Origin: Huiozyma naganishii CBS 8797
Taxonomy: Eukaryota; Ascomycota; Saccharomycetes; Saccharomycetales; Saccharomycetaceae
Direction: 5' to 3'
NCBI RefSeq assembly: GCF_000348985.1
Contig: NC_035927.1
Coordinates: 620,001-684,000, forward strand
Length of the DNA: 64,000 nucleotides
Part shown: in pieces, positions 25,095 to 34,778 of the stretch
Position numbering within the stretch: the stretch's first letter is position 1
Layout: each line of letters opens with the position of its first letter
Translations under genes and position numbers: made by a program
Notes under the pieces: generated by a model
The model's input: the letters and a program-made list of their open reading frames with translations, nothing else
The model's database searches: none
Told to the model about the DNA's origin: nothing

Positions 25095-25366
25095 TTATGC
25101 TTTTCGAGAAAGCGCCACTACGGTCAAGTAGAAGCAACTTTTATTAGTGGCTTTATATGTCACGCATTGTTTGCGTGAACCTGTTACTGCTCTTAAACGG
25201 TCGTCCAACTGTGTAAGAATTGATAATCTAGGGCTTTGCAGCTGATGGCCGAGTAACAAGGAAAAAATAAAGGTAAAGGAAAAGAAGGAAATTTTTGCCT
25301 TAGCTGTTATTACATGAACATACATAAAACATAAACCAGACCTAATTTTTAAGAATAAATAGTAGT

Positions 25367-25717
25367 TTAAAACAACTTCAAACCCTTAATAGAATCCCCA
25401 TTCAAAAGCTCGTGCAGATTGTCAACATTGTTGAGGTCGTAAAGGTCCTCAAGGAGGTTCGAAAGGTCAGCGGATGGGTTAGACTCTAAATCAGTCTTAA
25501 ACGGTCCATTCAAAAACTGTTCGCTCAAAAGACCGGACTCCTCGAACAAATTGAACGTGAGGCTCTCATCATTTGTCTGGTTATTCTTCAAATCGACAAT
25601 AAAAGCAAAATCCAAAGACACATTCTCCGAGTCAACGCCAAATTCAGGATCAGAACCGATGGGGAGCGCCATTATGGTTCCGCTGAGCAACGCGATTTTA
25701 ATAAACACTGTTTTCAT
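25367..25717 (-). CDS. Small secreted acidic protein of unknown function
   Basis: 116 aa. A clear signal peptide (MKTVFIKIALLSGTIMALP, likely cleaved after the Ala at 17) is followed by a very acidic mature chain with two N-glycosylation sequons (N32-V-S, N46-Q-T), no cysteine and no Kex2 dibasic site. There is no second membrane segment or GPI tail, so it should be secreted or wall-associated. I do not recognise a family, and no such gene sits beside GCN2 in S. cerevisiae. A TATA-like TTTTTATATTC is about 100 nt upstream. It could be a fast-evolving wall or mating-related protein; that is a guess. Confidence 0.6.
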   Translation of the reverse strand: MKTVFIKIALLSGTIMALPIGSDPEFGVDSENVSLDFAFIVDLKNNQTNDESLTFNLFEESGLLSEQFLNGPFKTDLESNPSADLSNLLEDLYDLNNVDNLHELLNGDSIKGLKLF

Positions 25718-26274
25718 TGAAAAATTTTAATTGACTGTATTTCTTTGGAATTTGGTAGACTACTGTTTTTTTACAGAAAGAAAAAGGCATTGAACGAAAG
25801 AGTGTATCATTGTCCCTTTTTATATTCTTTTTCTCTTTGGGTTTGTTTTGGCAAAGGAGATCACCAGATGTTACATTTATTTCTCGTTTAAAGTTTGGTA
25901 AAAAGCTGGAATATACCAAGACTGGACCCTTATTCCTTTTTTATTGTTGTTTTGTGACAGGTATGGTACGACTTTATTTACAGACCACTGCAGCGAAGGG
26001 GCGGGTCCAGATGACATGAAAAGGGTTCATAGTCGCCTTCGTACAAATTATGGCAGGCTTAGTTTGAACACAATAAGGACATGGACCCTTTTTGTGGGGA
26101 CGCCATATGTCTCGATTGGGTAATTGTTTTATGTGTGTCTTTTTAAGAAATTTCCCTTTACGTTTGAATTAGTGGTGTTTTATTTGAACACTAAGAGGAT
26201 ACGATACCTGGCACAGTTCAAACTCCGTTAGAAAGAAGAGGGTAGCGACATATACTATAACACAATACGGGATA
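25718..26274. other. Divergent promoter of the secreted protein and the GATA factor
   Basis: 557 nt, AT-rich, with T tracts near 25800-25850. No coding frame or RNA gene that I can support. Confidence 0.4.
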
Positions 26275-27036
26275 ATGATCGGGTCTGTCCAAGGTAATTC
26301 TCTAGAAGTTTTATTGAATGCGGTGAGTTACCTCCAACATCAAGACTTTGGTACAATATCTTCACAAAACAGTTCAGAGGTGTTCTCAAAGTTAGAGCTT
26401 TACTTGAAGATGTTGGAAAACGATTCCAAATTGCTAGAGGCAGAAGTACAATGCAGAACACAGAATGCGGTTTTACATATCCGGGAGGTGTGTGATGCAC
26501 TTGATTACATGTGCAAAAACATGATTATTATGAAAGGGTCGACTACGCCAAAGGACCTCGAATGCCGTTCAAGGAAGGTGTTTCCCTGTTCCCAAACTAT
26601 TGGACCAAGGCCTATCTTTTTTCCTCCGATTGTAAGAAGGAGAATTGCAATTTCTGAACTTTTGAATGAGGATGACGCGTTTGAGACGAAAGAAAGGCAA
26701 CCTATAAGAGCAAGGAAATTCAAAACGAAAAAAATGGTGGGCAAGAAACGTCACAAGACATTTCATCCAATGGATGGTAAGCCCTGTCCTCACTGTTCAA
26801 CTGTTTCCGCAACGCCTGAGTGGCGGTCTGGACCGTACGGGAATAATGTGAGAATCTGTAACGCATGTGGTCTGTTTTATCGTAAATTGAAGCAGAAATT
26901 CGGCTTGAAAAAGGCCAACTTGCTTATGCAGTACCGACGTAAAAATTGCCCAAGAGACAGGAACATGCCGCACTCTGTTGAAGTTTCCATGGTTTATAAA
27001 ATAACAAAGCAAGAACATGAAGAATTTACAGACTAG
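26275..27036 (+). CDS. GATA-type zinc finger transcription factor
   Basis: 253 aa with one GATA finger near the C-terminus: C171-x2-C174-x20-C195-x2-C198, containing TPEWRSGPYG and CNACGLFYRKL. The x20 loop and the following KFGLKKANLLMQYRR basic tail group it with the yeast Gat2/Srd1/Ecm23 set rather than with the nitrogen regulators Gln3/Gat1. A lysine/arginine-rich stretch (residues 143-160) could be a nuclear signal. The N-terminal 130 residues have no recognisable domain. I cannot say which paralogue it is, since its neighbours do not match any GATA gene I know from S. cerevisiae. Confidence 0.85.
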   Translation: MIGSVQGNSLEVLLNAVSYLQHQDFGTISSQNSSEVFSKLELYLKMLENDSKLLEAEVQCRTQNAVLHIREVCDALDYMCKNMIIMKGSTTPKDLECRSRKVFPCSQTIGPRPIFFPPIVRRRIAISELLNEDDAFETKERQPIRARKFKTKKMVGKKRHKTFHPMDGKPCPHCSTVSATPEWRSGPYGNNVRICNACGLFYRKLKQKFGLKKANLLMQYRRKNCPRDRNMPHSVEVSMVYKITKQEHEEFTD

Positions 27037-27339
27037 AATTTTGAATCCATCTGTTGATTATATTTTTGTGTAATGTTTTGTTTTTTGGGAATATATATCT
27101 ATATAATATTAAAATAGTTGATCATTGTCAAAAGAGGTTTCTTGTTAAAACACTTCGGGCAGTTAATGAAGAATTACCTTACCGCAGAGGAACCGTTTGC
27201 GTCCTAAGAATACTGAGTTTGGAGTACTCTTGCTTTATTTGAATTAAATCATTATTATTAATTATATAAAGAATAGATATAAAAACGACCTAGGTCAAAA
27301 AAGTGAATAAGAATAATTAAATAACTATTATCCCCATAA
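27037..27339. other. AT-rich spacer
   Basis: 303 nt between convergent genes, strongly AT-rich with ATATATATCTATATAATATTAAAA-type sequence broken into short blocks. Nothing recognised. Confidence 0.4.
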
Positions 27340-27651
27340 TCAAAGTATACTTGGAAGGATTATTGGTTCCTGGGATTGTTTTTTGGGCACGTAAAAAGTG
27401 TTTGAAACGCCACATTGAGTCGAAAAGACTCTAACTTTTGTATAGTCTTCCTTGCGGCCTTTAAAGAAATGAATTGTGTTTGAGGTACCCAGTTTAGTAG
27501 AGAAAACTCTCAATTTGGAGGTAACTCTACTTGTTTTGTTTTGTTTAGCCAACTTCAAGTTTGCTGCAACTTGTCCCAAATCTTCTTGCGAGATGGGAAA
27601 GGAGGATAGCTGAGAAACTTTGATAAAGTTGATAGTTTGACTAGACGACAT
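27340..27651 (-). CDS. Hypothetical protein with an internal repeat
   Basis: 103 aa, no signal or membrane segment, basic. Its notable feature is a duplicated unit: residues 47-62 contain LRVFSTKLGTSNTIHF and residues 73-88 contain VRVFSTQCGVSNTFYV, about 26 residues apart. The shared core is (L/V)RVFST-x2-G-x-SNT followed by an aromatic/aliphatic pair and a lysine-rich end. Conservation between the two copies at the protein level argues that the frame is real. I do not recognise the family. Confidence 0.55.
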   Translation of the reverse strand: MSSSQTINFIKVSQLSSFPISQEDLGQVAANLKLAKQNKTSRVTSKLRVFSTKLGTSNTIHFFKGRKEDYTKVRVFSTQCGVSNTFYVPKKQSQEPIILPSIL

Positions 27652-28642
27652 GGAGTGCTATTCTTTCTTGTAAAGCGATGGGGTTGGGGTTTTAATTAAA
27701 ATCCATGTGGCGAGTAAAATTGATCAGAAATTCAGACTACACTGAGTATACCATCTCCTTATATATTTGAAATTCTGGTTCCGGTTTCTCTTAAAATTAA
27801 CAAAATTGAATAAAATCAAACAAACGTTAGAAACGGGACCGTTTTATAATCCATTACAGCCCCTGAAAGGTTAATTAAAGAGTTTATTTCACATGCACTA
27901 TAACTCTTTTGCATCCCCTAATTAAATGATAGAAAAATTGGACCGCTATTCGGTTCATTTTTCGGTGAAGTATTGTTTTTCTTAGCGTTAAACCATACCA
28001 GTTTTTCGTGGACTTTGTGTCACCCGATGTTGCTTCTAAGAAAAAGAATGACCTAGTATACTGTCTTCTGAGAATGTGATTTTTTTAACGTTGCTAACGT
28101 AATGGTTACCTGTATTGTGTTAAAGAGGGTCTGATATTAAGGTTTATTGAAATAATATTTTTGAGTAGTTCTTGCTCCTACTTCAAGCTAATTTCAGGGG
28201 TAAATCAGACCGATCAAGACACTTTGTGGTTTACATTAACGATTACCGTCCCAATGGAGTTAAAGAGCCGTAAAACCTTTCCGTTTCCGTCAATGTTACT
28301 ACTTTGGGTTTTGGTGTCTAGCATCATAAACAAAATGACTATTTGTTTTTGGCATAACGTTAGTAAAAACACACTACAATAGATAAATATGCCTTATTTG
28401 TTTACATATCCTTTTAGCACTATGTACGTTTAAACCGCAGTTGTTTTGTCTTGGTTCTGACATCACTTTTCTAATTTCAAAAGTACCGTTTTTTTCGGAA
28501 AATATTGATTAAGTGTCAACAAGACACAGATACAATGGTGTTACAGACCACTATTCTTTCTTTAAAAGGAAATAGTTGTCAGAAACCTGTCAATTTACAA
28601 GTTATTTAATAAACCACCCACAGTTAGAAAGACAAAAGTGAT
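27652..28642. other. Long AT-rich divergent intergenic region
   Basis: 991 nt upstream of both the 103-residue and the 748-residue genes. It is AT-rich with several T tracts. Short frames such as 28161-28382 have no protein-like character. No tRNA, snoRNA or repeat is recognised. Confidence 0.4.
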
Positions 28643-30889
28643 ATGGTATTGTTATTTGGTAACCCCCGTATTGTTTCGGGGGAATTCGTGACGCCAGACA
28701 CCTGGACTTTAAAAAATTACCCTAAATTGTACGAAACCCAAGTAATGGAAAGTATAAAAAGTCAACGGTTTGCTCCAAGCGGTTATGAGCTTTGGGGAGA
28801 AAAAGACGTGGTAACTTCGGTCCAGAAAGGAAGTTCGGTGTGCTTTTCCCAAAATTTGCCAAAAGTACAAAAACACGAAGAAACATTTGGTATGGGGCTT
28901 AAAAACAAAGAGGGAAATACTCGAAAAGAAAAAGATACTAGCAACAGTTCTCTGTTTAAAAAGCCAGTTGCAATACCCCAAAATAACGGAGGAGATACTT
29001 TTATAAAAGTTACTATAAAGAAGAGAAAGGAGGATTCTCGTGAGTTCCACTTCCCTAAAAATACAAAATTTTCCAAATCCCCATCAATGCAACTAGAAAA
29101 ACCCTTCAGCCAAATGAGTTATCAAGAATTTAGGCGTTGGCTAACAGAAGTTAAACTCCAAGAAAAACAGAGGCTTTTGGGGAGAAATTTACAGAACGGT
29201 TTGGTTACACCCAGTAGAGTATCCAGAGATAAAAATCACCGACCAGTTCGAGGCTCGCCCAATAAGGCAACATCACCAAATCAAAAAAGCATCTTAGAAT
29301 GCAAGAACCGAGAATCTATTTCCAACGAGGTACAAAAATCATTCAGAGAAATGTCCTATGAAGAATTCAGCATATGGCTGAATAAGACAGCAAAGATCTA
29401 TAGAAGAACCAGGGAAAAACCCGCAACACAATCAAAGGATGAAAAGAAGCAAACCGTATTCCACGAGCAAGGTAGTATTGTCGAGAGCAAGATTCAAGAA
29501 GATGTTAAGCCGGAAACAGGAGTACTTTGTCAAGAAAGGTCTATAGGCGAAAATAAAAGTATCAAACAACAGCCGAATACGGCTCATGATTACTTCCGTA
29601 GAAGACTGCGTTCAGAGAAAGAAGATGTAGTTAACAGTTCTTCCGTAAATGCTGAAAAGTCAACTGGCCGTCCCGAAAAAGACATCCATTTTGATGCCAA
29701 GCCCACCCCAATAAATGACCACAACAATATCGAAAAGTTCAAGGACTCCAAAAAAAAAGGCCAAGGTATTAGTGAGCACTTTAATATAAATGAAACAGGA
29801 CCGTCCAATACGCACAGGAAGGTGTCGTCGCAAAAATGGGACGGAAAACAAACCAAAAGGAACTTTGCTTGTATTAAAAAGGAAGAAGAAGAACAGAGAA
29901 GCAATAAGGTGACGGTAAGTGCATCATTTGAAAAATGGTTGAGAGAATCTGCCTCACCAATAGAAGAGCACACAGCATCTTCAAAAAAAGTTCTCTTCGC
30001 AAATGAAGATGATGTAAAGTTATTTGATCGCAATGGGGTCATTACCAAAGAGTTCTCAAATTGGACCAATCCTCCGATCGAGGAGCCAAGCGTGAAATCT
30101 ATCTTGAAAAGTTGCAGCAAATACGGGCCCCAACCCGTTATCAAATCAGTATGTTATAAACCAAACTTTACTCCGACCGATGAAGATATTGACGGCTCCC
30201 TTATATCGACTCCGACGCCATCGCCATCGCCATCGCCAGAACCTGAATTGACAGAATTGAAACAGGTGGTTACCGCGCCACCACTCTACCCAAGAAATTC
30301 TCCCTTCAACTATGAGGCAGATGGTACAGATTTTGAGAAGTTTGGGTCGTATCAAGTCAGGGATTCAGTTATCCAGCCATTTGACGAAGTTTTGGAACCA
30401 TCGTGGGGGTCCCTCATTGAGCTGCCGCTGTCAGAATCGCGTTTCAAAGTGCGGTACCAGTTAGTTTGTGTCACCAATGAGAAGATACGGTATGAATTCC
30501 CCAAAGTGGTACGCCAAGTGGAGATACTTGATGAGGCAGCGACTGCCCTCCTGCTGAACCACCTGAAAAACACTTCAATCTTGAGCGAAGCTGAACTGAC
30601 AATGCTGAAAACGTTGGGGAGGGAAGCTTATCGTGGGGTACGCAAAATGAACCGCCTAGTAAAGGCGTATAAATCGCAGGTTAAAATAATGTCGACGCTG
30701 TTGAAGAAAGTCTACAACGCTCCACGTAGCGGGTTCTGGAAGGATAGACTGCGTTCCTTGACCAAAAGGGCCACGAACGCCATTGAAGAAACCTTTTTCA
30801 TTCAGGCAGACCTTGAGGAGGCAATGCAGATGGTCGAGGGGATCTGCGCGTCAAGAACAGAATTGTTAGAGAGAGCACATCGACGTTAG
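28643..30889 (+). CDS. Large protein of unknown function with repeated MSYxEFxxWL motifs
   Basis: 748 aa, no membrane segment. The N-terminus (FGNPRIVSGEFVTPDTWTL) and C-terminus (about residues 580-748, probably helical) look folded, joined by a long polar, lysine-rich, low-complexity middle. A short motif recurs: PFSQMSYQEFRRWL at 154-167, SFREMSYEEFSIWL at 233-246 and a shorter SASFEKWL at 426-433. A TPTPSPSPSPEPE tract lies near 523-535 on a CCATCG microsatellite. The motif layout suggests a scaffold with repeated docking peptides. I do not recognise an S. cerevisiae counterpart. Confidence 0.75.
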   Translation: MVLLFGNPRIVSGEFVTPDTWTLKNYPKLYETQVMESIKSQRFAPSGYELWGEKDVVTSVQKGSSVCFSQNLPKVQKHEETFGMGLKNKEGNTRKEKDTSNSSLFKKPVAIPQNNGGDTFIKVTIKKRKEDSREFHFPKNTKFSKSPSMQLEKPFSQMSYQEFRRWLTEVKLQEKQRLLGRNLQNGLVTPSRVSRDKNHRPVRGSPNKATSPNQKSILECKNRESISNEVQKSFREMSYEEFSIWLNKTAKIYRRTREKPATQSKDEKKQTVFHEQGSIVESKIQEDVKPETGVLCQERSIGENKSIKQQPNTAHDYFRRRLRSEKEDVVNSSSVNAEKSTGRPEKDIHFDAKPTPINDHNNIEKFKDSKKKGQGISEHFNINETGPSNTHRKVSSQKWDGKQTKRNFACIKKEEEEQRSNKVTVSASFEKWLRESASPIEEHTASSKKVLFANEDDVKLFDRNGVITKEFSNWTNPPIEEPSVKSILKSCSKYGPQPVIKSVCYKPNFTPTDEDIDGSLISTPTPSPSPSPEPELTELKQVVTAPPLYPRNSPFNYEADGTDFEKFGSYQVRDSVIQPFDEVLEPSWGSLIELPLSESRFKVRYQLVCVTNEKIRYEFPKVVRQVEILDEAATALLLNHLKNTSILSEAELTMLKTLGREAYRGVRKMNRLVKAYKSQVKIMSTLLKKVYNAPRSGFWKDRLRSLTKRATNAIEETFFIQADLEEAMQMVEGICASRTELLERAHRR

Positions 30890-31143
30890 ATTATCTCATC
30901 ATTTTCATTTCGAAGCTGGCCGCAGTTGTATAATCGCCTATGTAACAGGCCCAGTCAATACAACTTTAGTACCAATTCTTTCACATGGTAGCACAATCAA
31001 CGGAACTAACGAGCACTGGAAGTAACCGCACCATTGGCGTCCCTCTGGTTCTTGCTGAGACTTCTTTCTCGAAGTTCAAAAGTTTAAAACGTCAAATTAA
31101 CAGTTAAAGGCAGTGGCTCCTGTCGAAGGACTGCAGACTAACG

Positions 31144-33042
31144 ATGCTCCGCTTCAAAGGGCCTCGCTTGCCCCTGAAGAAGGGGTCCTATCGTACGTAT
31201 GCTGCAGCTAACAGATACATTGATCTTAAAGTGTGCCAATTGAATGCCCTGGACTACCTCTGCGCTGCTTGCGTGTTCGCATGGTACTGCATTTCCCAAT
31301 GGAATCATGTCACTGACGCAGTAACCGAGAGTGAGAGACAGGTGTGGGATACAGTACAAATGTATCTACAGGGGAGATTCTATTTGAACACTCTTTGCCC
31401 CGGTGTCCCCGAGATATTTGCAGTGATGATGCGGGCGGGATCTCTCACGTTTTCCAAACACTGCGTGTTATTGATATCTTCTGGTACACTGGCCGCCCTG
31501 TACTTGTCGCTGCGAAGGTGCAGCATACCCACGGTTATCTGTGGGCTATGTAGCTTGTCGCTGGCTCAAATCCCATTCTTTCAAGAGGAATCCGTTAGAC
31601 TGTCGCCCGATGCACTATTTTGGTTCTCCCTCGTGTGCACTGTTCTCTTCTGGAGATCATACCGAGCTACAGACAAGCTGCGGTATTTGTTCCCCCTGTC
31701 GCTGAGTCTTGCCCTGGGAATGAACACGAAGAAGTTAGGCTTTGTGACATGTCTCTGGATCGTTTGTTGTTCGCTGTTGGATACCTGGCGCATTATTGGC
31801 GATGTAACAGTCTCTACTTGGCTGATTGTGAAGATAGTGCTGATCAAGTTTCTCTTTGTGATCGTTTGGCCCTTACAACTGACGCTGTTGGTACACTACT
31901 ATCAACTGCTAAATTTCCGTGTTGACTCGCCGGAGCAATCTCGCTACATGTCCTCCGATTTCCAGGCATACCTGAGAGGGACATCCGGGAGGTTCCAGCA
32001 CCCGGATGGGTTACTCCACTACGGAGACACAGTTACTTTGCGCCACTTGGAGACCCTCGGCGGGTATCTGACCTCCTACGACGTCCCGCTGAAATCGGGC
32101 TCCGGTGATCAATTGGTCACTTTGTCCGCTCTCGAAGACGACCCACTGACCCACTGGACCCTTGAGACCAAGAGGAACGAAGGTGATGGCACCGTAGTGA
32201 AAGTGATGGATCACCTCCGTCTGAGACATGTTGTCACTGGGAGACTGTTACGTTCTTCTGAGGCGAAACCTGCTGTCAGTGAACAAGAGTACCACAAAGA
32301 AGTGTCGTGCAATGCGAATGCCAACTATTCGGGCAATATGGACGAACTTTGGAGATTCGACGTGAAGGGCGTACGCATTGATGAACAGGTGCCCGTATCT
32401 TCTGCAAAAGTGGCCCTAATAAACGTCGGGAGAGGGTGTACCATACTGGGTCATGCAATAAATATGCCAGATTGGGCGTTCAACGACCAAGAGGTGGTCT
32501 GCTTGGAGTTCCCCACTGAGAGATACACCTATTTCGAATTACGAGTCATCAACGCGGTTTCCTCGGATGCGCTTGTAGAGGAACCTGTCAGCGGGATAAA
32601 CCCAATGAGACTGATGTGGGAATGGATCATGCGGGGGTACAAGTACTCCTACACAATGGAGAACCCTACAGGTGCTGACACCGACACGAGTGCGACAACC
32701 GTTGACTCATGGCCGTTTTACAACGTGCGCGGGACACGACCAATGGCGCCATACGTGTGGTACGCGTCTACTACCGGTGTAATTCTCTTTTCGCTGTGGA
32801 TCGTGTACCAGTGCATGCATTGGAACCCGTGGTCCTACACCCATGACTCTGCCGCGATCACAGAACCGCTGTCCAGCGTCGTACTGTGGGACTGCGGATC
32901 CGAATTTGCGCTCGGCTGGTTCTTGCACTTCCGAACGTTCTCGCAGTGGCCGTCCAAGGCGCCGCCGCCGATCCAATGCTACATACCAAGTGTGATGATG
33001 GGTTTACTGCTGATAAGTGTGATCGTGGGCCGTTCTTGGTAG
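31144..33042 (+). CDS. PMT7: Protein O-mannosyltransferase-like protein (Pmt7 type)
   Basis: 632-aa polytopic ER membrane protein of the PMT family, which transfers mannose from dolichol phosphate to Ser/Thr. It has several N-terminal membrane segments, a central lumenal MIR region (YGDTVTLRHLETLGGYL and the LRHVVTGRLL repeat) and C-terminal membrane segments. Its place next to SRB7 matches YDR307W. The first lumenal loop lacks the usual acidic pair: where active enzymes read DE-V-H-F-G and later DVHPP, this one reads WDTVQMYL and NTLCPG. It may be catalytically weak or act as a partner subunit. Confidence 0.85.
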   Translation: MLRFKGPRLPLKKGSYRTYAAANRYIDLKVCQLNALDYLCAACVFAWYCISQWNHVTDAVTESERQVWDTVQMYLQGRFYLNTLCPGVPEIFAVMMRAGSLTFSKHCVLLISSGTLAALYLSLRRCSIPTVICGLCSLSLAQIPFFQEESVRLSPDALFWFSLVCTVLFWRSYRATDKLRYLFPLSLSLALGMNTKKLGFVTCLWIVCCSLLDTWRIIGDVTVSTWLIVKIVLIKFLFVIVWPLQLTLLVHYYQLLNFRVDSPEQSRYMSSDFQAYLRGTSGRFQHPDGLLHYGDTVTLRHLETLGGYLTSYDVPLKSGSGDQLVTLSALEDDPLTHWTLETKRNEGDGTVVKVMDHLRLRHVVTGRLLRSSEAKPAVSEQEYHKEVSCNANANYSGNMDELWRFDVKGVRIDEQVPVSSAKVALINVGRGCTILGHAINMPDWAFNDQEVVCLEFPTERYTYFELRVINAVSSDALVEEPVSGINPMRLMWEWIMRGYKYSYTMENPTGADTDTSATTVDSWPFYNVRGTRPMAPYVWYASTTGVILFSLWIVYQCMHWNPWSYTHDSAAITEPLSSVVLWDCGSEFALGWFLHFRTFSQWPSKAPPPIQCYIPSVMMGLLLISVIVGRSW

Positions 33043-33125
33043 TCGAAAAGACGGCGTGTAAGTTGATATGTATGTACGTATGTAAGTTGATGTAATTGTG
33101 TGAACCCGGTGAAGGTGTGTAGTGC

Positions 33126-33551
33126 TTACGATTGCTGGCGGGAGTCCGCAATGCCCGCGACAAACATCGAGATCAGTTGATCAACGTCCCGCAACAGCTG
33201 GTCCTTCTCCCTAACGACGTTTATCTTTCGCTGCTCTGTGGCAACGAGCTGCTGCTGTAGGGAGTCTATCCTGCGCAATTGCTCCGCCTCCGAGACGTCG
33301 ACCCCGGGCAGCGAATCAATCAGCTTCATCAGCTGCCGCGTCTTCAAGATGATGTCCCCAGATAGCTCATCTACAGTGCCCAAGAACTCCTCCTGTGGCG
33401 GCAGCGGGGGCGCATGCTTGTCTGCCACGACAGGTTCCCCGGGACCCAGCGGTGAGAACCCGTGCGACTTGTCCACATAGTTCAGCGCCGCGCAGAACTG
33501 CTCCATCAGCTGGTCCAAACACACCTGCAATTGCGTCAACCGGTCAGCCAT
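33126..33551 (-). CDS. SRB7: Mediator subunit 21
   Basis: 141-aa helical subunit of the Mediator middle module, paired with Med7 in a coiled-coil hinge. It begins [26 protein letters not shown], the diagnostic N-terminus, and ends in a coiled coil. The frame stays open upstream to 33647 but only through a GTG and a 21-nt repeat, so I take the ATG at 33551. Length equals S. cerevisiae Srb7 (140). Convergent with the PMT7-like gene, as YDR307W/YDR308C. Confidence 0.95.
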   Translation of the reverse strand: MADRLTQLQVCLDQLMEQFCAALNYVDKSHGFSPLGPGEPVVADKHAPPLPPQEEFLGTVDELSGDIILKTRQLMKLIDSLPGVDVSEAEQLRRIDSLQQQLVATEQRKINVVREKDQLLRDVDQLISMFVAGIADSRQQS

Positions 33552-33574
33552 CTCCCCTGCTGCGCTACTCCCCT

Positions 33575-33633
33575 CTCGTAGTAGTGGTAGCTGCAGTAGT
33601 AGTAGTGGTAGCTGCAGTAGTAGCAGCGGTAAG
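33575..33633. repeat. Short tandem repeat upstream of SRB7
   Basis: Nearly three units of a GTAGTAGTAGTGGTAGCTGCA-like sequence (written 20 nt at a time: GTAGTAGTAGTGGTAGCTGC then A). The units are 18-21 nt and stay in frame with SRB7, but no ATG precedes them. Probably replication-slippage sequence in the 5' leader. Confidence 0.7.
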
Positions 33634-33748
33634 TGGTTGGTACTCACAATCGATGGTCATCTTTTAATACCTTTTACGAGAAGAACAAGAGACTGGCACT
33701 ACATCCCAACCGCTAGAGAGAGAGACGGAGGAAGGAGGACGTTAAACG

Positions 33749-34678
33749 ATGGATCAGGTCCCGCCCGTTACACGTGGCCGGCAGGTGCGGTCACTGCCGC
33801 TGCCCCATCGCTGCAACAACCCTCGGAACCCTGCGTGCGCGCACTGCGGGACGGTCATCATCCCCTCACCTGCCGCGATCATGCCCCTAGAGGACACACC
33901 CTCGATCTCTGTGGGTTCTTGGACCATTGAGTCCCGGAAGAGGCCCATCCTGGATACGCCCGCGCTGTCGCAGTGGGAGTCGGAGCACCTTCCTGGGCTC
34001 GGGGCACTTCCTGAGATGATCTTTGGAGGGAACTACGTGCGGATACGGTGCGACTTGGACGAGTCGAAGCACTGGGACATCGAGTTCAACGCGTTGGATG
34101 CCTTGCGCGAGGTCCCCACGGAGGATTCCGGCGTGAGAGTCTCCTGCGCGAGCGATTGGCTTCGAAGCAAGCACCGTCGTTGCGATGGTGCTCCCCCGCA
34201 GATCGCTAAACAGTACGACTGGACGTACACTACACGGTACAGAGGCACGGTCACTGGGTGCCCTCTAGTCGCTGATACCACTGCTGAGTTGCCGCTCGCG
34301 ATGCTCGCGAAGCCGGACCCGATACTGTTCTTCGATGACATGGTCCTGTACGAGGACGAACTGGGGGACAACGGCGCATCGATGTACTCCTGCAAAGTGA
34401 GAGTGATGCCCGAGCGGTTACTCTTGCTTGCGAGGTTCTTCCTGCGTGTCGATGACGTGCTGCTCCGGGTGCAAGACACGCGGCTGTACGTCGAGTTTGC
34501 GCAGAACCGTGTCGTCCGCGAGTGGAAGCGGTACGAGGCAGACTACAATGAGGTGTTCAAACGGCACCGCGGCGGGGTCCCCCCGCACAGGGACCTCCGT
34601 GCGCTGCTTAGGGACAGCAATTGGGTCGTTGACCACCTGCCCATTGTGGAACGCACCTGCGAGACTATCCAGCTGTGA
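33749..34678 (+). CDS. TIP41: TOR pathway regulator Tip41
   Basis: 309 aa, TIP41 family. It works with Tap42 and PP2A-type phosphatases downstream of TORC1. The conserved block ARFFLRVDDVLLRVQDTRLY and the adjacent RVVREWKRYE are intact near the C-terminus, and the central IRCDLDESKHWDIEFNALDAL matches the family core. In S. cerevisiae it is YPR040W, next to TIF5 (YPR041W); here EMC2 is inserted between them. Codon use is GC-rich compared with the genes at 25-31 kb. Confidence 0.95.
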   Translation: MDQVPPVTRGRQVRSLPLPHRCNNPRNPACAHCGTVIIPSPAAIMPLEDTPSISVGSWTIESRKRPILDTPALSQWESEHLPGLGALPEMIFGGNYVRIRCDLDESKHWDIEFNALDALREVPTEDSGVRVSCASDWLRSKHRRCDGAPPQIAKQYDWTYTTRYRGTVTGCPLVADTTAELPLAMLAKPDPILFFDDMVLYEDELGDNGASMYSCKVRVMPERLLLLARFFLRVDDVLLRVQDTRLYVEFAQNRVVREWKRYEADYNEVFKRHRGGVPPHRDLRALLRDSNWVVDHLPIVERTCETIQL

Positions 34679-34778
34679 AGTGTTTGACGTGGAACCTGAA
34701 CAGTTGATGACGATCCTACGTAGATGTATAGAGATATACTGAGTTTTGCGATGCACGGACCCCGTCTGTGCGATGCAC

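Noticed and set aside
33552..33647. N-terminal Leu-rich extension of SRB7
   Set aside because: It begins at GTG and is encoded by a tandem repeat; the ATG at 33551 gives the known family start and length.
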